From assembly GCF_004357765.1 (NCBI RefSeq), contig NZ_SMTE01000004.1:186001-250000 (forward strand): a stretch of 64,000 bases of DNA. The letters are read 5' to 3'. The stretch comes from Pseudomonas putida. Lineage in GTDB: Bacteria; Pseudomonadota; Gammaproteobacteria; Pseudomonadales; Pseudomonadaceae. The position numbers and the translations under genes are program-made. Under the pieces are notes generated by a model that had not been told where the DNA came from, did no database searches, and saw only the letters and a list, made by a program, of their open reading frames with translations. This document shows, one piece after another, positions 6,456 through 17,884 of this stretch (position 1 is the stretch's first letter; each line of letters starts with the position of its first letter).

Positions 6456-7406
6456 ATGGTTGACATGAAAAAACCATCGACCATATCTATTTGGGAGGGG
6501 TGTGACGCCTCCCTCACAGAGGCCCTACACCGATTCCTTGATCGCTGGGAGCCCTACTCCACAGCATCTAAACGCTACCCGATCGTTCGTCTGGTCGAAG
6601 AGCTTATCGACCCTGCCGTGGCGGCATATGCCGAAACGCTTCCATCGCGTTATCAGGGCCATATACCCGGAGCAGGAACAAATGTAGCGTTCAGCGCGAT
6701 TATGCAGCTGGTTGGCGTTGCCGCTATGGTCCGCCTACAGCGTCAACTGCTACGAGCCTTTGTTCTGACCCACGACAAGCAGTCGGGAGATGATCGCTGC
6801 TTCATTGCGACGCTGGAGACATTGATAGAGCTGGTGCTGGCATGTGAGCGCAAGCAACCGTCTAACAAGGATATGGGCGGTTTGAACGGTCAACGCTTGA
6901 AGGGGTTTTGTAGATTCTGCGGCGCGCGAGCAGAGCTAGCATTGTTCGCAGAAGGTGAAAGTCAGCGTGACCTTGATGAACACCTACGCCTGAGCAACCT
7001 GTACTGCACAACCCACCGCCCAAAGACACCGGATGGACGCTGGAACCCGGCATACAGGCAAGCAATGAGATCTGTAGCGCAGTTCGACCTAGAGCTGGCC
7101 AGATTGAGCAGACAATGCGCGATACGAGTAGAGCCTAAGGCAAAGTCAGGTGACGAGCTCGTCGACGCGTATATCTTTCGATACATGCTTAGCCAAACCC
7201 TTCACCTAGCGGACGAAGCGGAGCTAAGAAATCTCGCTCGACTTATGGTGGACGTGAAGCTGACAGACCGAAGAAAGCAAATCCTCGTACTGCAAAAATT
7301 CGGCTTCAACCAGTCAGAAATTGCTCGCAGACTTGAGATCGAGCGCCAAGCAGTATCCAAAGCTCTTCGCTCAATACCTGATTCCTTTCGACTTTCGAAA
7401 GCATGA
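6456..7406 (+). CDS. Unknown protein with zinc-type Cys cluster and C-terminal HTH
   Basis: About 316 residues; the start may be ATG 6456, ATG 6465 or TTG 6447, none with a clear ribosome site. The middle holds CRFCGARAELALF (CxxC) and, about 35 residues later, LYCTTHRP (CxxH), a likely zinc-binding set. The C-terminus is a clear HTH: FGFNQSEIARRLEIERQAVSKALRSI. It is divergent from alpA with an 82-bp gap, so it may control the alpA-rep unit or itself. This pairing suggests a transcriptional regulator of the element. I do not recognise the family. Confidence 0.65.
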   Translation: MVDMKKPSTISIWEGCDASLTEALHRFLDRWEPYSTASKRYPIVRLVEELIDPAVAAYAETLPSRYQGHIPGAGTNVAFSAIMQLVGVAAMVRLQRQLLRAFVLTHDKQSGDDRCFIATLETLIELVLACERKQPSNKDMGGLNGQRLKGFCRFCGARAELALFAEGESQRDLDEHLRLSNLYCTTHRPKTPDGRWNPAYRQAMRSVAQFDLELARLSRQCAIRVEPKAKSGDELVDAYIFRYMLSQTLHLADEAELRNLARLMVDVKLTDRRKQILVLQKFGFNQSEIARRLEIERQAVSKALRSIPDSFRLSKA

Positions 7407-7696
7407 GTGAGTCAAACTGCGTCATTGCACTCATAGTGCTAAAACGTTTGCATTCGACGCGTCCAATCACTTGCATTTGATCTGACCAGACTTCTTACAT
7501 GGCTAACGGCAAAACAGTTATCCACGACCAGCAGCCCCCCATTTCTCCGGCCTCTGCTTCTGAAGAAAAACGGCCGCCTGGTTGTTTTCGCGCCCACACT
7601 TAACGCGTCATGGCGGCCTCTTAGAAATCCGAAGCCTTACAGACCATCTTAGGCATTACAATACAAACCACCTAAATTACGCAGAGCGGTTATTAC
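7407..7696. other. Intergenic stretch with a DnaA-box-like sequence
   Basis: 290 bases without a gene. TTATCCACG at 7518-7526 matches the DnaA box at eight of nine positions. The remainder shows GGCCGCC / GGCGGCC complementary blocks but no strong terminator. The last ~90 bases are AT-rich and probably hold the promoter of the next gene. Confidence 0.35.
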
Positions 7697-8425
7697 ATGG
7701 AAAGTGCTACGGAACTCAATGTAAATTCAGGCTACATAGCAGCGATAGATGACTTGAAAAGGAGAGCCAAGCGATCTAGAACAGCAAGACTCTATATAGC
7801 TTTGGGCTTGTTAATTTTAATGAGCCTTGCAGTGGCGGCTGTGTTTAGTTCGAGTCAGACCAGGACATATTCACTCCGAGAACTTGGCGAGAAAATCTCT
7901 TTTAACAAAATGCGTGACCCTGGATTATTTTTACGCAAATCCAACGATCTCCTCGAGAAAATTTATCCTGACAGCATCATTAACATGGGAAGGCGGATGG
8001 ATGGCGAAGACGTCAAGGAAGAAAGTTTCACAATGGATGAGCGCACCGCCTACATGCGCGAGCTTGAGCAACTGGTGAATTTCTATGAGCGTACCCAGAC
8101 AGCGTATTCGAAACAGCCATTTGTACAAGAAACACCGGAATGGACAAGCTCCGTATCGTCTATAGCTTTTACATTTGGCGCTATAGCTGTTTCAATTCTA
8201 TTATTCCAAACAGCGGTTTCCTTTATAAGGTATTACTCACAGCTAGCGGAGCTCTATGACTCGCAAGCTAGCGCCCTATTGGCCGCAAATAACGACACAG
8301 AAAAGTTTGTAAAATACTCAGAGATGCTCTCCCCATCAGTCGTTAGCTTCGGAAAGCCTCCTGTGAGTGTTTATGAGCGAGCATTTGAAGCAATAGCATC
8401 AATTAGAGGGAAAGAGACGAAGTAA
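7697..8425 (+). CDS. Unknown two-TM membrane protein, island cargo
   Basis: 242 residues, with clearly higher A+T than the surrounding genome. Two hydrophobic segments are visible: about 33-54 (LYIALGLLILMSLAVAAVF) and about 151-173 (SIAFTFGAIAVSILLFQTAV). The charged loop between them is predicted periplasmic and the C-terminal ~65 residues cytosolic. No catalytic motif is seen. It lies between the regulatory block and the integrase, a common cargo slot. A role such as phage defence or stress response is possible but unsupported. Confidence 0.6.
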   Translation: MESATELNVNSGYIAAIDDLKRRAKRSRTARLYIALGLLILMSLAVAAVFSSSQTRTYSLRELGEKISFNKMRDPGLFLRKSNDLLEKIYPDSIINMGRRMDGEDVKEESFTMDERTAYMRELEQLVNFYERTQTAYSKQPFVQETPEWTSSVSSIAFTFGAIAVSILLFQTAVSFIRYYSQLAELYDSQASALLAANNDTEKFVKYSEMLSPSVVSFGKPPVSVYERAFEAIASIRGKETK

Positions 8426-8446
8426 AGATCGACACAGAACTCAGAA

Positions 8447-8474
8447 GAACCCGCCTCTGGCGGGTTCCTTTTTG
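8447..8474. terminator. Terminator between cargo gene and integrase
   Basis: GAACCCGCC (8447-8455), TCT, GGCGGGTTC (8459-8467), then CTTTTTG. It is a strong stem with a T-run for the + strand gene, and lies directly next to the integrase stop at 8475, so it may also act on the minus strand. Confidence 0.85.
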
Positions 8475-9686
8475 CTACCCATTTTTCTTACGAGGTCTCT
8501 TAAGCGTCCATTCATCAATCATATCGGCCCAATCCTGCAACATAGCGCGACGCTGATCCCGGTACTCGGCCTTGTTGTAGACCGCTCGCACACCCTTCTG
8601 CTCGTGCGCAAGACACTTCTCGATCCAGTCGGAGTTATAGCCCGCCTCATGCAGCAGCGTGCTGGCCGTGCGTCGCAGGTCGTGAGGACCGAACTTGCCT
8701 AGGGGCACCCCCTCCTTTTGGGCAAGGCGATAGGTGAGTGTCAGTACCTGGTTGATCGTGGCCGCACTCATTGGCAAATCAGAGTCGTAGCGTGACGGTA
8801 AAACGTAGTCTGAACCTCCTGCCAAGGTTTTCAACGCGATGAAGAAATCCAACGCCTGCTGGGACAGAAACACCAAATGGGGGTTACGACGCTTCATCCG
8901 CTCTTTGGGGATGGTCCATAACGCTTCGCTGAAATTGATCTCACCCCACGTCGCATTGGTCAGCTCGCTCTTGCGCACCATCGTCAGCAGGAGGAGTTTG
9001 GCCGCTGCACGAACAGAGGTCGCGGTGCCGATTCTGTCCATGTACTGGTACATCAGCGCAATTTCATCGGGCGTCAACGCACGGTCGCGCGGCTCGAATT
9101 TCGCGATGCTGGCAGGCCGTACCAGATCTGCCGGGTTTTCAACCTTTTGGCCACGTTCAATAGCCCAACGGAAGACTTGCAGCACGATCTCCCGTGAGTG
9201 GACGGCGGTTGCAGGGGCACCCCGCTCCACTATGGCATCTGTCAGCGCTCGCAGATCCTCATGGGTGATTTCGACCAGCTTCTGATTACCAAACTTCGAC
9301 TTCAACTCTCGCTCATAGACTGATCGGCGCATGTCTCGCGTCGAGTCCGCCATTTGGTAACCGCGCAGCCATTTTTCAGCCCAAGCGTCAAAAGTCTCAG
9401 CACCCTTCGTGCGCGCCTTCGCACGCGCTTTTTCCTTAGCTGGAGACTTGCCAGCGGCGACCATCTTCTTCGCCTCCCCTAGCCGCTCGCGAGCCTCTGC
9501 CAGAGTGATCCCCCCTAAGCCATAACGACCGAAGGTGATGGTCTCCTGCCGGCCGTTGATGGAGTAGTTGTAGCGAAAGGAGATTGAGCCGGCTGGGGTA
9601 ACGGCCACGTACAGGCCATCACGGTCAATCACCTTGTAGAGCTTGTCCTGGGGCTTGAGATTTCGAAGCTTGGTATCGGTGAGCAT
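8475..9686 (-). CDS. P4-type tyrosine integrase
   Basis: Site-specific recombinase that inserts and excises the element at guaA. From ATG 9686 it is 403 residues (MLTDTKLRNLKPQDKLYKV, the usual family start); an upstream in-frame ATG at 9704 adds six residues. The N-terminal DUF4102-type arm-binding domain is followed by a SAM-like core-binding domain and the catalytic domain. The catalytic set is visible, numbering from 9704: R244 (MVRKSEL), H341xxR344 (HDLRRT), H367 (LAHEQ) and Y376 (VRAVYNK). Length is normal and the gene looks intact. It is transcribed away from guaA, its C-terminus facing into the island. Confidence 0.93.
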   Translation of the reverse strand: MLTDTKLRNLKPQDKLYKVIDRDGLYVAVTPAGSISFRYNYSINGRQETITFGRYGLGGITLAEARERLGEAKKMVAAGKSPAKEKARAKARTKGAETFDAWAEKWLRGYQMADSTRDMRRSVYERELKSKFGNQKLVEITHEDLRALTDAIVERGAPATAVHSREIVLQVFRWAIERGQKVENPADLVRPASIAKFEPRDRALTPDEIALMYQYMDRIGTATSVRAAAKLLLLTMVRKSELTNATWGEINFSEALWTIPKERMKRRNPHLVFLSQQALDFFIALKTLAGGSDYVLPSRYDSDLPMSAATINQVLTLTYRLAQKEGVPLGKFGPHDLRRTASTLLHEAGYNSDWIEKCLAHEQKGVRAVYNKAEYRDQRRAMLQDWADMIDEWTLKRPRKKNG

Positions 9687-9710
9687 GGCTTCCACTATTT
9701 CCATGAAAAA

Positions 9711-9863
9711 ATACCATGCCCTGAAAAGCGCGGAGAAATGGGGTCCATCCCCAGTAAAACCGGGCCTTTAGGCCAACTCGATACCATGCCAACACTGAGG
9801 CAAGGGACATGGTATTGAGCGTCATGCATGGCATTAGGTGCAGTCAATACCCCGTACCATGCC
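9711..9863. repeat. ATACCATGCC repeats upstream of integrase, putative arm-type sites
   Basis: ATACCATGCC occurs at 9711-9720 and 9781-9790, GTACCATGCC at 9854-9863, and the inverted core CATGGTAT at 9808-9815. A related GCATGGCATT is at 9826. All lie between the integrase start and the guaA end. This is the expected place for integrase arm sites or excisionase/AlpA sites, which would also allow integrase autoregulation. Confidence 0.6.
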
Positions 9864-9925
9864 ACACAAACACCGTGCTTGGCGATGCAGAACGCTACTC
9901 GAATTTGCCAGACAAAAAAAGCCAA

Positions 9926-9947
9926 AAGCCCGCAATTATGCGGGCTT
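9926..9947 (-). terminator. Hairpin terminator downstream of guaA
   Basis: AAGCCCGCA (9926-9934), ATTA, TGCGGGCTT (9939-9947). On the minus strand it is followed by TTTTGGC and then a run of seven Ts, so it would end guaA transcription even though the sequence lies on the island side of the junction. Confidence 0.75.
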
Positions 9948-9968
9948 CAGGACATTTTTTGCTAGATT

Positions 9969-10013
9969 GTGCCGGGCAGTGCCGGACGCGGGATCATTCC
10001 CACTCGATGGTGG
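9969..10013. other. Probable attachment junction at guaA 3' end
   Basis: The integrase module abuts the last codons of guaA (stop at 9994-9996, minus strand). The 3' end of guaA is a known insertion target for integrative elements. GTGCCGG is directly repeated at 9969 and 9979, just outside the stop. No second copy of the guaA end (CCCACTCGATGG) was seen between 1 and 9,960, so the other att site should lie left of the window. Confidence 0.6.
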
Positions 10014-11571
10014 CAGGCGGCTTGCTCGACACGTCATAGGTAACGCGCGAAATACCGTCGATTTCGTTGATGATACGGCCACTGACGGTTTCCAGCAGTT
10101 CGTACGGCAGATGCGCCCAACGTGCGGTCATGAAGTCCACGGTCTCGACGGCGCGCAGGGCGACGACCCAGGCGTAGCGGCGGCCATCGCCGACCACACC
10201 GACCGACTTGACCGGCTGGAACACCACGAAGGCTTGGCTGGTCTTGTGGTACCAGTCGGCCTTGCGCAGTTCTTCGATGAAGATATGGTCAGCGCGACGC
10301 AGGATGTCGGCGTATTCCTTCTTCACTTCACCGAGGATACGCACGCCCAGGCCTGGGCCCGGGAACGGGTGGCGGTAGACCATGTCGTACGGCAGGCCCA
10401 GTTCCAGGCCGATCTTGCGCACTTCATCCTTGAACAGCTCACGCAGCGGCTCGACCAGTTTGAGGTTCATTTCCTCCGGCAAGCCACCGACGTTGTGGTG
10501 CGACTTGATCACGTGGGCCTTGCCGCTCTTGGCGCCAGCCGATTCGATCACGTCCGGGTAGATGGTGCCCTGGGCGAGGAACTGGATGTTCTCCAGCTTG
10601 CTGGCCTCGGCATCGAACACGTCGATGAAGGTGCGACCGATGATCTTGCGCTTCTTCTCCGGGTCCGCTTCGCCGGCCAGATTGTCGAGGAACTGCTGCT
10701 CGGCATCGGCACGGATCACCTTGACGCCCATGTTCTCCTTGAACATGGCCATCACCTGGTCGCCTTCGTGCAGGCGCAGCAGGCCGTTGTCGACGAATAC
10801 GCAGGTCAGCTGGTCACCGATGGCACGGTGCAGCAGCGCGGCAACCACCGAGGAGTCCACGCCGCCGGACAGACCCAGCAGAACGTTGGCCGAACCCACC
10901 TGTTCGCGGACCTGGGCGATGGCGTCTTCGACGATGTTGGACGGGGTCCACAGGGCTTCGCAGCCACAGATGTCCTGGACGAAGCGGGAGAGGATGCGAC
11001 CGCCCTGTTTGGTGTGGGTCACTTCCGGGTGGAACTGCACGCCGTAGTAGCCACGCGAATCATCGAACATGCCGGCGATCGGGCAGCTTGGGGTGCTGGC
11101 CAGCACATGGAAGTCGCCCGGCATCTGGGTGACCTTGTCACCGTGGCTCATCCATACGTCCAGGCCCAGCACGCCGTCGTCGTCGACGTGGTCTTCGATG
11201 CCTTCGAGCAGGCGGCTCTTGCCGACCACGTCGACACGGGCGTAGCCGAATTCACGCAGGTTGGAACCTTCGACCTTGCCGCCCATCTGCTCGGCCATGG
11301 TCTGCATGCCGTAGCAGATACCCAGCACCGGCACTTTCAGGTCGAACACCGCCTGCGGAGCACGCGGGCTATTGGCTTCGTGGACCGACTCGGGGCCGCC
11401 GGCGAGGATGATGCCGCGCGGGTTGAATTCGCGGATCGCTTCATCGTCCATGTCGAACGGATGCAGTTCGCAATACACACCGATCTCGCGCACACGGCGC
11501 GCGATCAGTTGGGTGTACTGGGAACCGAAATCGAGGATCAGGATGCGGTGAGCGTGAATGTCGAGGGCCAT
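9994..11571 (-). CDS. guaA: GMP synthase (glutamine-hydrolysing)
   Basis: 525 residues, full length. It converts XMP, ATP and glutamine to GMP. The N-terminal class I glutamine amidotransferase has the nucleophile in [15 protein letters not shown] and the His/Glu site at QFHPEVTHT. The ATP pyrophosphatase domain has the P-loop [12 protein letters not shown], and the C-terminal dimerisation part ends in PPATIEWE. It lies 125 bp after guaB on the same strand. The island insertion leaves the coding sequence complete. Confidence 0.97.
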   Translation of the reverse strand: MALDIHAHRILILDFGSQYTQLIARRVREIGVYCELHPFDMDDEAIREFNPRGIILAGGPESVHEANSPRAPQAVFDLKVPVLGICYGMQTMAEQMGGKVEGSNLREFGYARVDVVGKSRLLEGIEDHVDDDGVLGLDVWMSHGDKVTQMPGDFHVLASTPSCPIAGMFDDSRGYYGVQFHPEVTHTKQGGRILSRFVQDICGCEALWTPSNIVEDAIAQVREQVGSANVLLGLSGGVDSSVVAALLHRAIGDQLTCVFVDNGLLRLHEGDQVMAMFKENMGVKVIRADAEQQFLDNLAGEADPEKKRKIIGRTFIDVFDAEASKLENIQFLAQGTIYPDVIESAGAKSGKAHVIKSHHNVGGLPEEMNLKLVEPLRELFKDEVRKIGLELGLPYDMVYRHPFPGPGLGVRILGEVKKEYADILRRADHIFIEELRKADWYHKTSQAFVVFQPVKSVGVVGDGRRYAWVVALRAVETVDFMTARWAHLPYELLETVSGRIINEIDGISRVTYDVSSKPPATIEWE

Positions 11572-11593
11572 GACTCAATCTCTGGTGCAGCTG

Positions 11594-11677
11594 CAAGCTT
11601 CAAGTTGCAAGCTGCAAGTTGATCGGGAGAACGCGGTAATTGCTGCAGCGCAACTACCGCTTGTAGCTTGAAGCTTG
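11594..11677. repeat. Inverted repeat between guaB and guaA
   Basis: CAAGCTTCAAG (11594-11604) and its perfect complement CTTGAAGCTTG (11667-11677) flank the 125-bp guaB-guaA gap. Further GCAAGCTGCAAG-like units are nested inside. Such GCTGCAAGCTTCAAG-type sequences are common intergenic repeats in Pseudomonas and may form an mRNA structure between the two genes. Confidence 0.65.
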
Positions 11678-11696
11678 TCGCGTACCGCTGGAGGCG

Positions 11697-14616
<2,920 letters not shown>

Positions 14617-14675
14617 GAAGCGAACTCCAGGGAGGACCCGCAAAGGTTAGCCAGCCCGCAGCCATGCCGACTAAT

Positions 14676-14710
14676 ATGCCTTTTGCCCACCAGCCATCTC
14701 GAAAAGGCAT
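14676..14710. promoter_or_regulatory. Inverted repeat operator for the LysR regulator
   Basis: ATGCCTTTT (14676-14684) and AAAAGGCAT (14702-14710) are perfect complements separated by 17 bp, in the 97-bp gap between the tauE-like and lysR genes. The right arm includes the AAGG ribosome site of lysR, so binding would also cover its own translation start region at the DNA level. Confidence 0.65.
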
Positions 14711-14713
14711 GAC

Positions 14714-15601
14714 ATGACGTCGATCCGCCAATTGCGGTATTTCCAGGAAATCGCCGAGTGCGGCAGTTTCAGCGCCGCCGCCGAGCGACTGTATGTTGCG
14801 CAGTCGGCGCTGAGCCGACAGATCAAGGAGCTGGAACAGCACCTCGGCACACCCTTGTTCGAACGCACGGCCCGGCGACCGCAACTGACCCCCGCCGGCC
14901 AGGCCTTGCTCCACCGCACCCGCCGACTGCTCGCCGACCTGGCGCAGGCCGAGCGCGAAACCCGCGACATCGGCCACGGACTAAGAGGCACCCTGCGCCT
15001 GAACCACTCCAGCACGGTGCCGCTCACAGGCGAATTACTGGCCCGCTTGAATCGCTATGTGCACGCCAATCCGGACGTTTCGGTGGACATCGCCCAGCAA
15101 TCGTCCGAGGCGCAACTCGAGGACATTGCCGCCGGACGCCTGGACATCGGCCTGTTGAGACTTCCGGTATTGCGCCAGCATGCGGGGGTGACGCTGCACG
15201 AACTGTACAGCGAACCCTTGCTTCTGGCAGTTGCCGCCGAGCATCCACTGGCAACCGCGCAAGCCGTACCGCTGGAGCGACTATGCGCAGAGCCCTTCGT
15301 GTCGATCCCTCACCGCGACCGGGGCGGGTTGAGCTACCTGTCCGCTTCGCTGTGCATGGAAGCCGGATTCTTTCCTCGCGCAGCACAGGTCACTTCACGC
15401 AAGACCACCCAGTTGCAGCTGATTCAAGCCGGCTTTGGCGTGGCACTGCTGCCGGCCTGCATGCGTGACATCGCCCCCGCTTCGGTTCGCTTCATCCCGC
15501 TGCAGCCAATGTGTCGCAGCAGTGTGGCGTTGGCCTGTCGCCAGGGTGCAGAGAAACTGGTACAAGCGTTCGCCAGGGCGATGGGCGCCCATCATGCCTG
15601 A
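14714..15601 (+). CDS. LysR-family transcriptional regulator
   Basis: 295 residues. The N-terminal winged HTH is textbook: MTSIRQLRYFQEIAECGSFSAAAERLYVAQSALSRQIKELE then LGTPLFERT. The effector domain follows from about residue 90. It is divergent from the TauE/SafE-like permease and likely regulates it and itself. The 3' end overlaps the convergent amidase gene by 10 bp. The ligand is unknown. Confidence 0.92.
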   Translation: MTSIRQLRYFQEIAECGSFSAAAERLYVAQSALSRQIKELEQHLGTPLFERTARRPQLTPAGQALLHRTRRLLADLAQAERETRDIGHGLRGTLRLNHSSTVPLTGELLARLNRYVHANPDVSVDIAQQSSEAQLEDIAAGRLDIGLLRLPVLRQHAGVTLHELYSEPLLLAVAAEHPLATAQAVPLERLCAEPFVSIPHRDRGGLSYLSASLCMEAGFFPRAAQVTSRKTTQLQLIQAGFGVALLPACMRDIAPASVRFIPLQPMCRSSVALACRQGAEKLVQAFARAMGAHHA

Positions 15602-16356
15602 TAGCGCTGCGCTAACGCATAGAGAATGGCGAGGGTTTCGGCGTCGGCGAAGCCACGGTGATCGCTGGGACGAAAATGCAGTTGGAAAGCTCTGAGCAGT
15701 GAACGCATGTAACCATCGCTGGGTCGGGGCGGAACGCTGTAGCCGTAGGCGCGCAGCTTGCCCTGGATATCCTCGGATGCAGGCCTGTCGCTTGCGAACT
15801 GCGCTTGGAACCGCGTCTTCACCTCCTCGTCATACCAGGCGCCGATACCCGCCTCGTGCAAACTGCGCCAAGGAAAGGCGGCACCTGGGTCGCTCTTGCG
15901 CCCGATGGCGATGTCACTGTGCCCGAGCACCTGTGTGGGTTTGATATCCGGATAACGCTGGAGAATGTCTCGGCTCAGTTGCACCAGCGCAGCAATCTGC
16001 TCGGGGTGGTATTCCGGAAAGCTGAACTGGCCATTGCTCACCGTAGCCTCATTGACCAGTTCGATGCCGATCGCCGTATCGTTCAGGTTGCTCCGCCCTC
16101 CCCAGGCGCTGACGCCTGAGTGCCATGCCCGCTCGCTTTCATCGACGAGGTTGAAGATACGTACCCGGTCGAAGCCTGCACGTCGATAGCTCGGATCGGC
16201 GGGCGTGGGCAGCAGATAGTGCGCACTGACCTGCCCCCCTTTTGCCAGGGCGTTGACCGAACCTTCGAAGTTGATTGCGGTGTAGTGGAAAACCAGAAAG
16301 CGTACTCGACGGTTGAATGCCTTCGAGCGGTAGGTAGTGGAGTCAACGTCGTACAT
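15592..16356 (-). CDS. N-acetylmuramoyl-L-alanine amidase, AmiD/AmpDh-like
   Basis: 254 residues from ATG 16356 with GGAGG five bases upstream; a GTG at 16362 would overlap that site. The amidase_2 domain shows zinc ligands in FLVFHYTAINF, VLGHSDIA and the SDPG motif, with GIELVNE between. A C-terminal peptidoglycan-binding-like domain (SEDIQGKLRAYGYSVP ... LLRAFQLHFRP) is present, as in AmiD/AmpDh2/AmpDh3. No clear lipobox or signal is seen, so its compartment is uncertain. It cleaves the muramic acid to L-Ala bond in cell-wall recycling. Confidence 0.87.
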   Translation of the reverse strand: MYDVDSTTYRSKAFNRRVRFLVFHYTAINFEGSVNALAKGGQVSAHYLLPTPADPSYRRAGFDRVRIFNLVDESERAWHSGVSAWGGRSNLNDTAIGIELVNEATVSNGQFSFPEYHPEQIAALVQLSRDILQRYPDIKPTQVLGHSDIAIGRKSDPGAAFPWRSLHEAGIGAWYDEEVKTRFQAQFASDRPASEDIQGKLRAYGYSVPPRPSDGYMRSLLRAFQLHFRPSDHRGFADAETLAILYALAQRYQA

Positions 16357-16501
16357 GAACACCTCCGTGCGAGTGAAGCGATCAGGCTAGGCTTCTCTGC
16401 AAGGGGGCAGTAAGCCTTCGAATTCGCCAGGCAAGGTAGGACACATCCTGTAGGCACCGCCCCCGGTGCATCGATCGGTCTTGTCCTTTATGATGCCGGG
16501 C

Positions 16502-17881
16502 ATGATCAGAGACCCTTTCGAACGACTCGGCCTGGACCGCGAGGTCCTCACCGTCAGCCAACTCAACGGCCGCGCCCGTGTGCTGCTGGAAGACGTGTTC
16601 CGCAGCGTCTGGGTGGAAGGCGAGATTTCCAACCTCGCCCGCCCGGCTTCCGGCCACATGTACTTCACCCTCAAGGACAGCGGCGCCCAGGTGCGCTGCG
16701 CGCTGTTCCGGCAGAATGCCACCCGCGTGCGCCAGGCCCTGCGTGATGGCCTGGCAGTGCGGGTACGTGGCAAGGTCTCGCTGTTCGAGGGCCGTGGTGA
16801 CTACCAGTTGATCCTCGACACCGTCGAGCCGGCCGGCGATGGCGCCCTGCGCCTGGCCTTCGAAGCGTTGAAGGAAAAACTCGGCAACGAAGGGCTGTTC
16901 AGCGCCGAGCGCAAGAAAGCCCTGCCGGCACACCCCCAACGCATCGGCATCGTCACCTCGCCCACTGGCGCGGTGATCCGCGACATCATCAGTGTGTTCC
17001 GACGTCGCGCCCCCCAGGTCGAGCTCAACCTGATCCCCACCGCCGTGCAAGGGCGCGAGGCCATCAAACAGATCGTCCGCGCCCTGCAACTGGCCGACAG
17101 CCGCGGCTTCGACGCACTGATCCTGGCCCGTGGCGGCGGCTCGCTCGAAGACCTGTGGTGCTTCAACGAAGAAGCAGTGGCCCGGGCCGTGGCCGCTTGC
17201 GTCACGCCGATCGTCAGCGCGGTGGGGCATGAGACCGATGTGTCGATCAGTGACTTCGTCGCCGATGTGCGTGCCCCGACGCCTTCCGCCGCCGCCGAGC
17301 TACTGGCACCGGACAACAGCGGCCTGCAGCAACGCCTCGAAGGCCTGCAGCGGCGCCTGCTGCTGCGCATGCAGAACCGCTTGGCCCACGACCGCCTGCG
17401 GCTGGAGTCGCTGACCCGACGCCTGCGCCATCCAGGCGAGCGTCTGCGGCAACAGGCCCAGCGCCTGGACGACCTGGACATGCGCCTGCGCCGCGCTTTC
17501 ATGCTCAATCTGAACCAGCGCCGCGAGCGCCTGGTACGCCTGGACACCCGCCTGGCCGCGCAGCATCCAGGGCGCACGCTGAAGTTGCTTGGGCAGCGCC
17601 TGGACAGCCTGGCCGAACGCCTGCCGCGAACGATGCGCGAGGTGCTCAAGGACCGTCGCCAGCGCTTCCAGGCACAACTGCAAACACTGCAGGTCGTCAG
17701 CCCTTTGGCCACCCTGGCACGCGGCTACAGCATCCTGCTCGACGACCGTGGCCAAGCCATCCGCAGCGCCGAGCAGACCCGCAATGGCCAGCGCCTCACT
17801 GCCCGCCTCAATGAAGGCGAACTGCAGGTGCGGGTCGAGGACAACCACCTGACCCCGGTCACCCTTTCCCTACTGGACTGA
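16502..17881 (+). CDS. xseA: Exodeoxyribonuclease VII large subunit
   Basis: 459 residues from ATG 16502 (MIRDPFERLGLDREVLTVSQLN), the usual length and start; in-frame codons further upstream are unlikely. The OB fold at about 20-110 (VWVEGEISNLARPASGHMYFTLKD) is followed by the nuclease domain. That domain carries IGIVTSPTGAVIRDI, LARGGGSLEDLWCFNEE and ISAVGHETDVSISDFVAD-type motifs, then a long coiled coil. With XseB it degrades single-stranded DNA in repair. It overlaps no neighbour; the M23 peptidase starts 4 bp later. Confidence 0.96.
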   Translation: MIRDPFERLGLDREVLTVSQLNGRARVLLEDVFRSVWVEGEISNLARPASGHMYFTLKDSGAQVRCALFRQNATRVRQALRDGLAVRVRGKVSLFEGRGDYQLILDTVEPAGDGALRLAFEALKEKLGNEGLFSAERKKALPAHPQRIGIVTSPTGAVIRDIISVFRRRAPQVELNLIPTAVQGREAIKQIVRALQLADSRGFDALILARGGGSLEDLWCFNEEAVARAVAACVTPIVSAVGHETDVSISDFVADVRAPTPSAAAELLAPDNSGLQQRLEGLQRRLLLRMQNRLAHDRLRLESLTRRLRHPGERLRQQAQRLDDLDMRLRRAFMLNLNQRRERLVRLDTRLAAQHPGRTLKLLGQRLDSLAERLPRTMREVLKDRRQRFQAQLQTLQVVSPLATLARGYSILLDDRGQAIRSAEQTRNGQRLTARLNEGELQVRVEDNHLTPVTLSLLD

Positions 17882-17884
17882 CTC

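Noticed and set aside
9900-9993. Search for a tRNA gene as the island's target
   Set aside because: No tRNA cloverleaf is present; the junction is at the guaA end.
9838-11622. 594-codon open frame on the + strand across guaA
   Set aside because: It is the antisense of guaA, His/Val/Asp-rich in the way typical of high-GC reverse frames, and has no family features.
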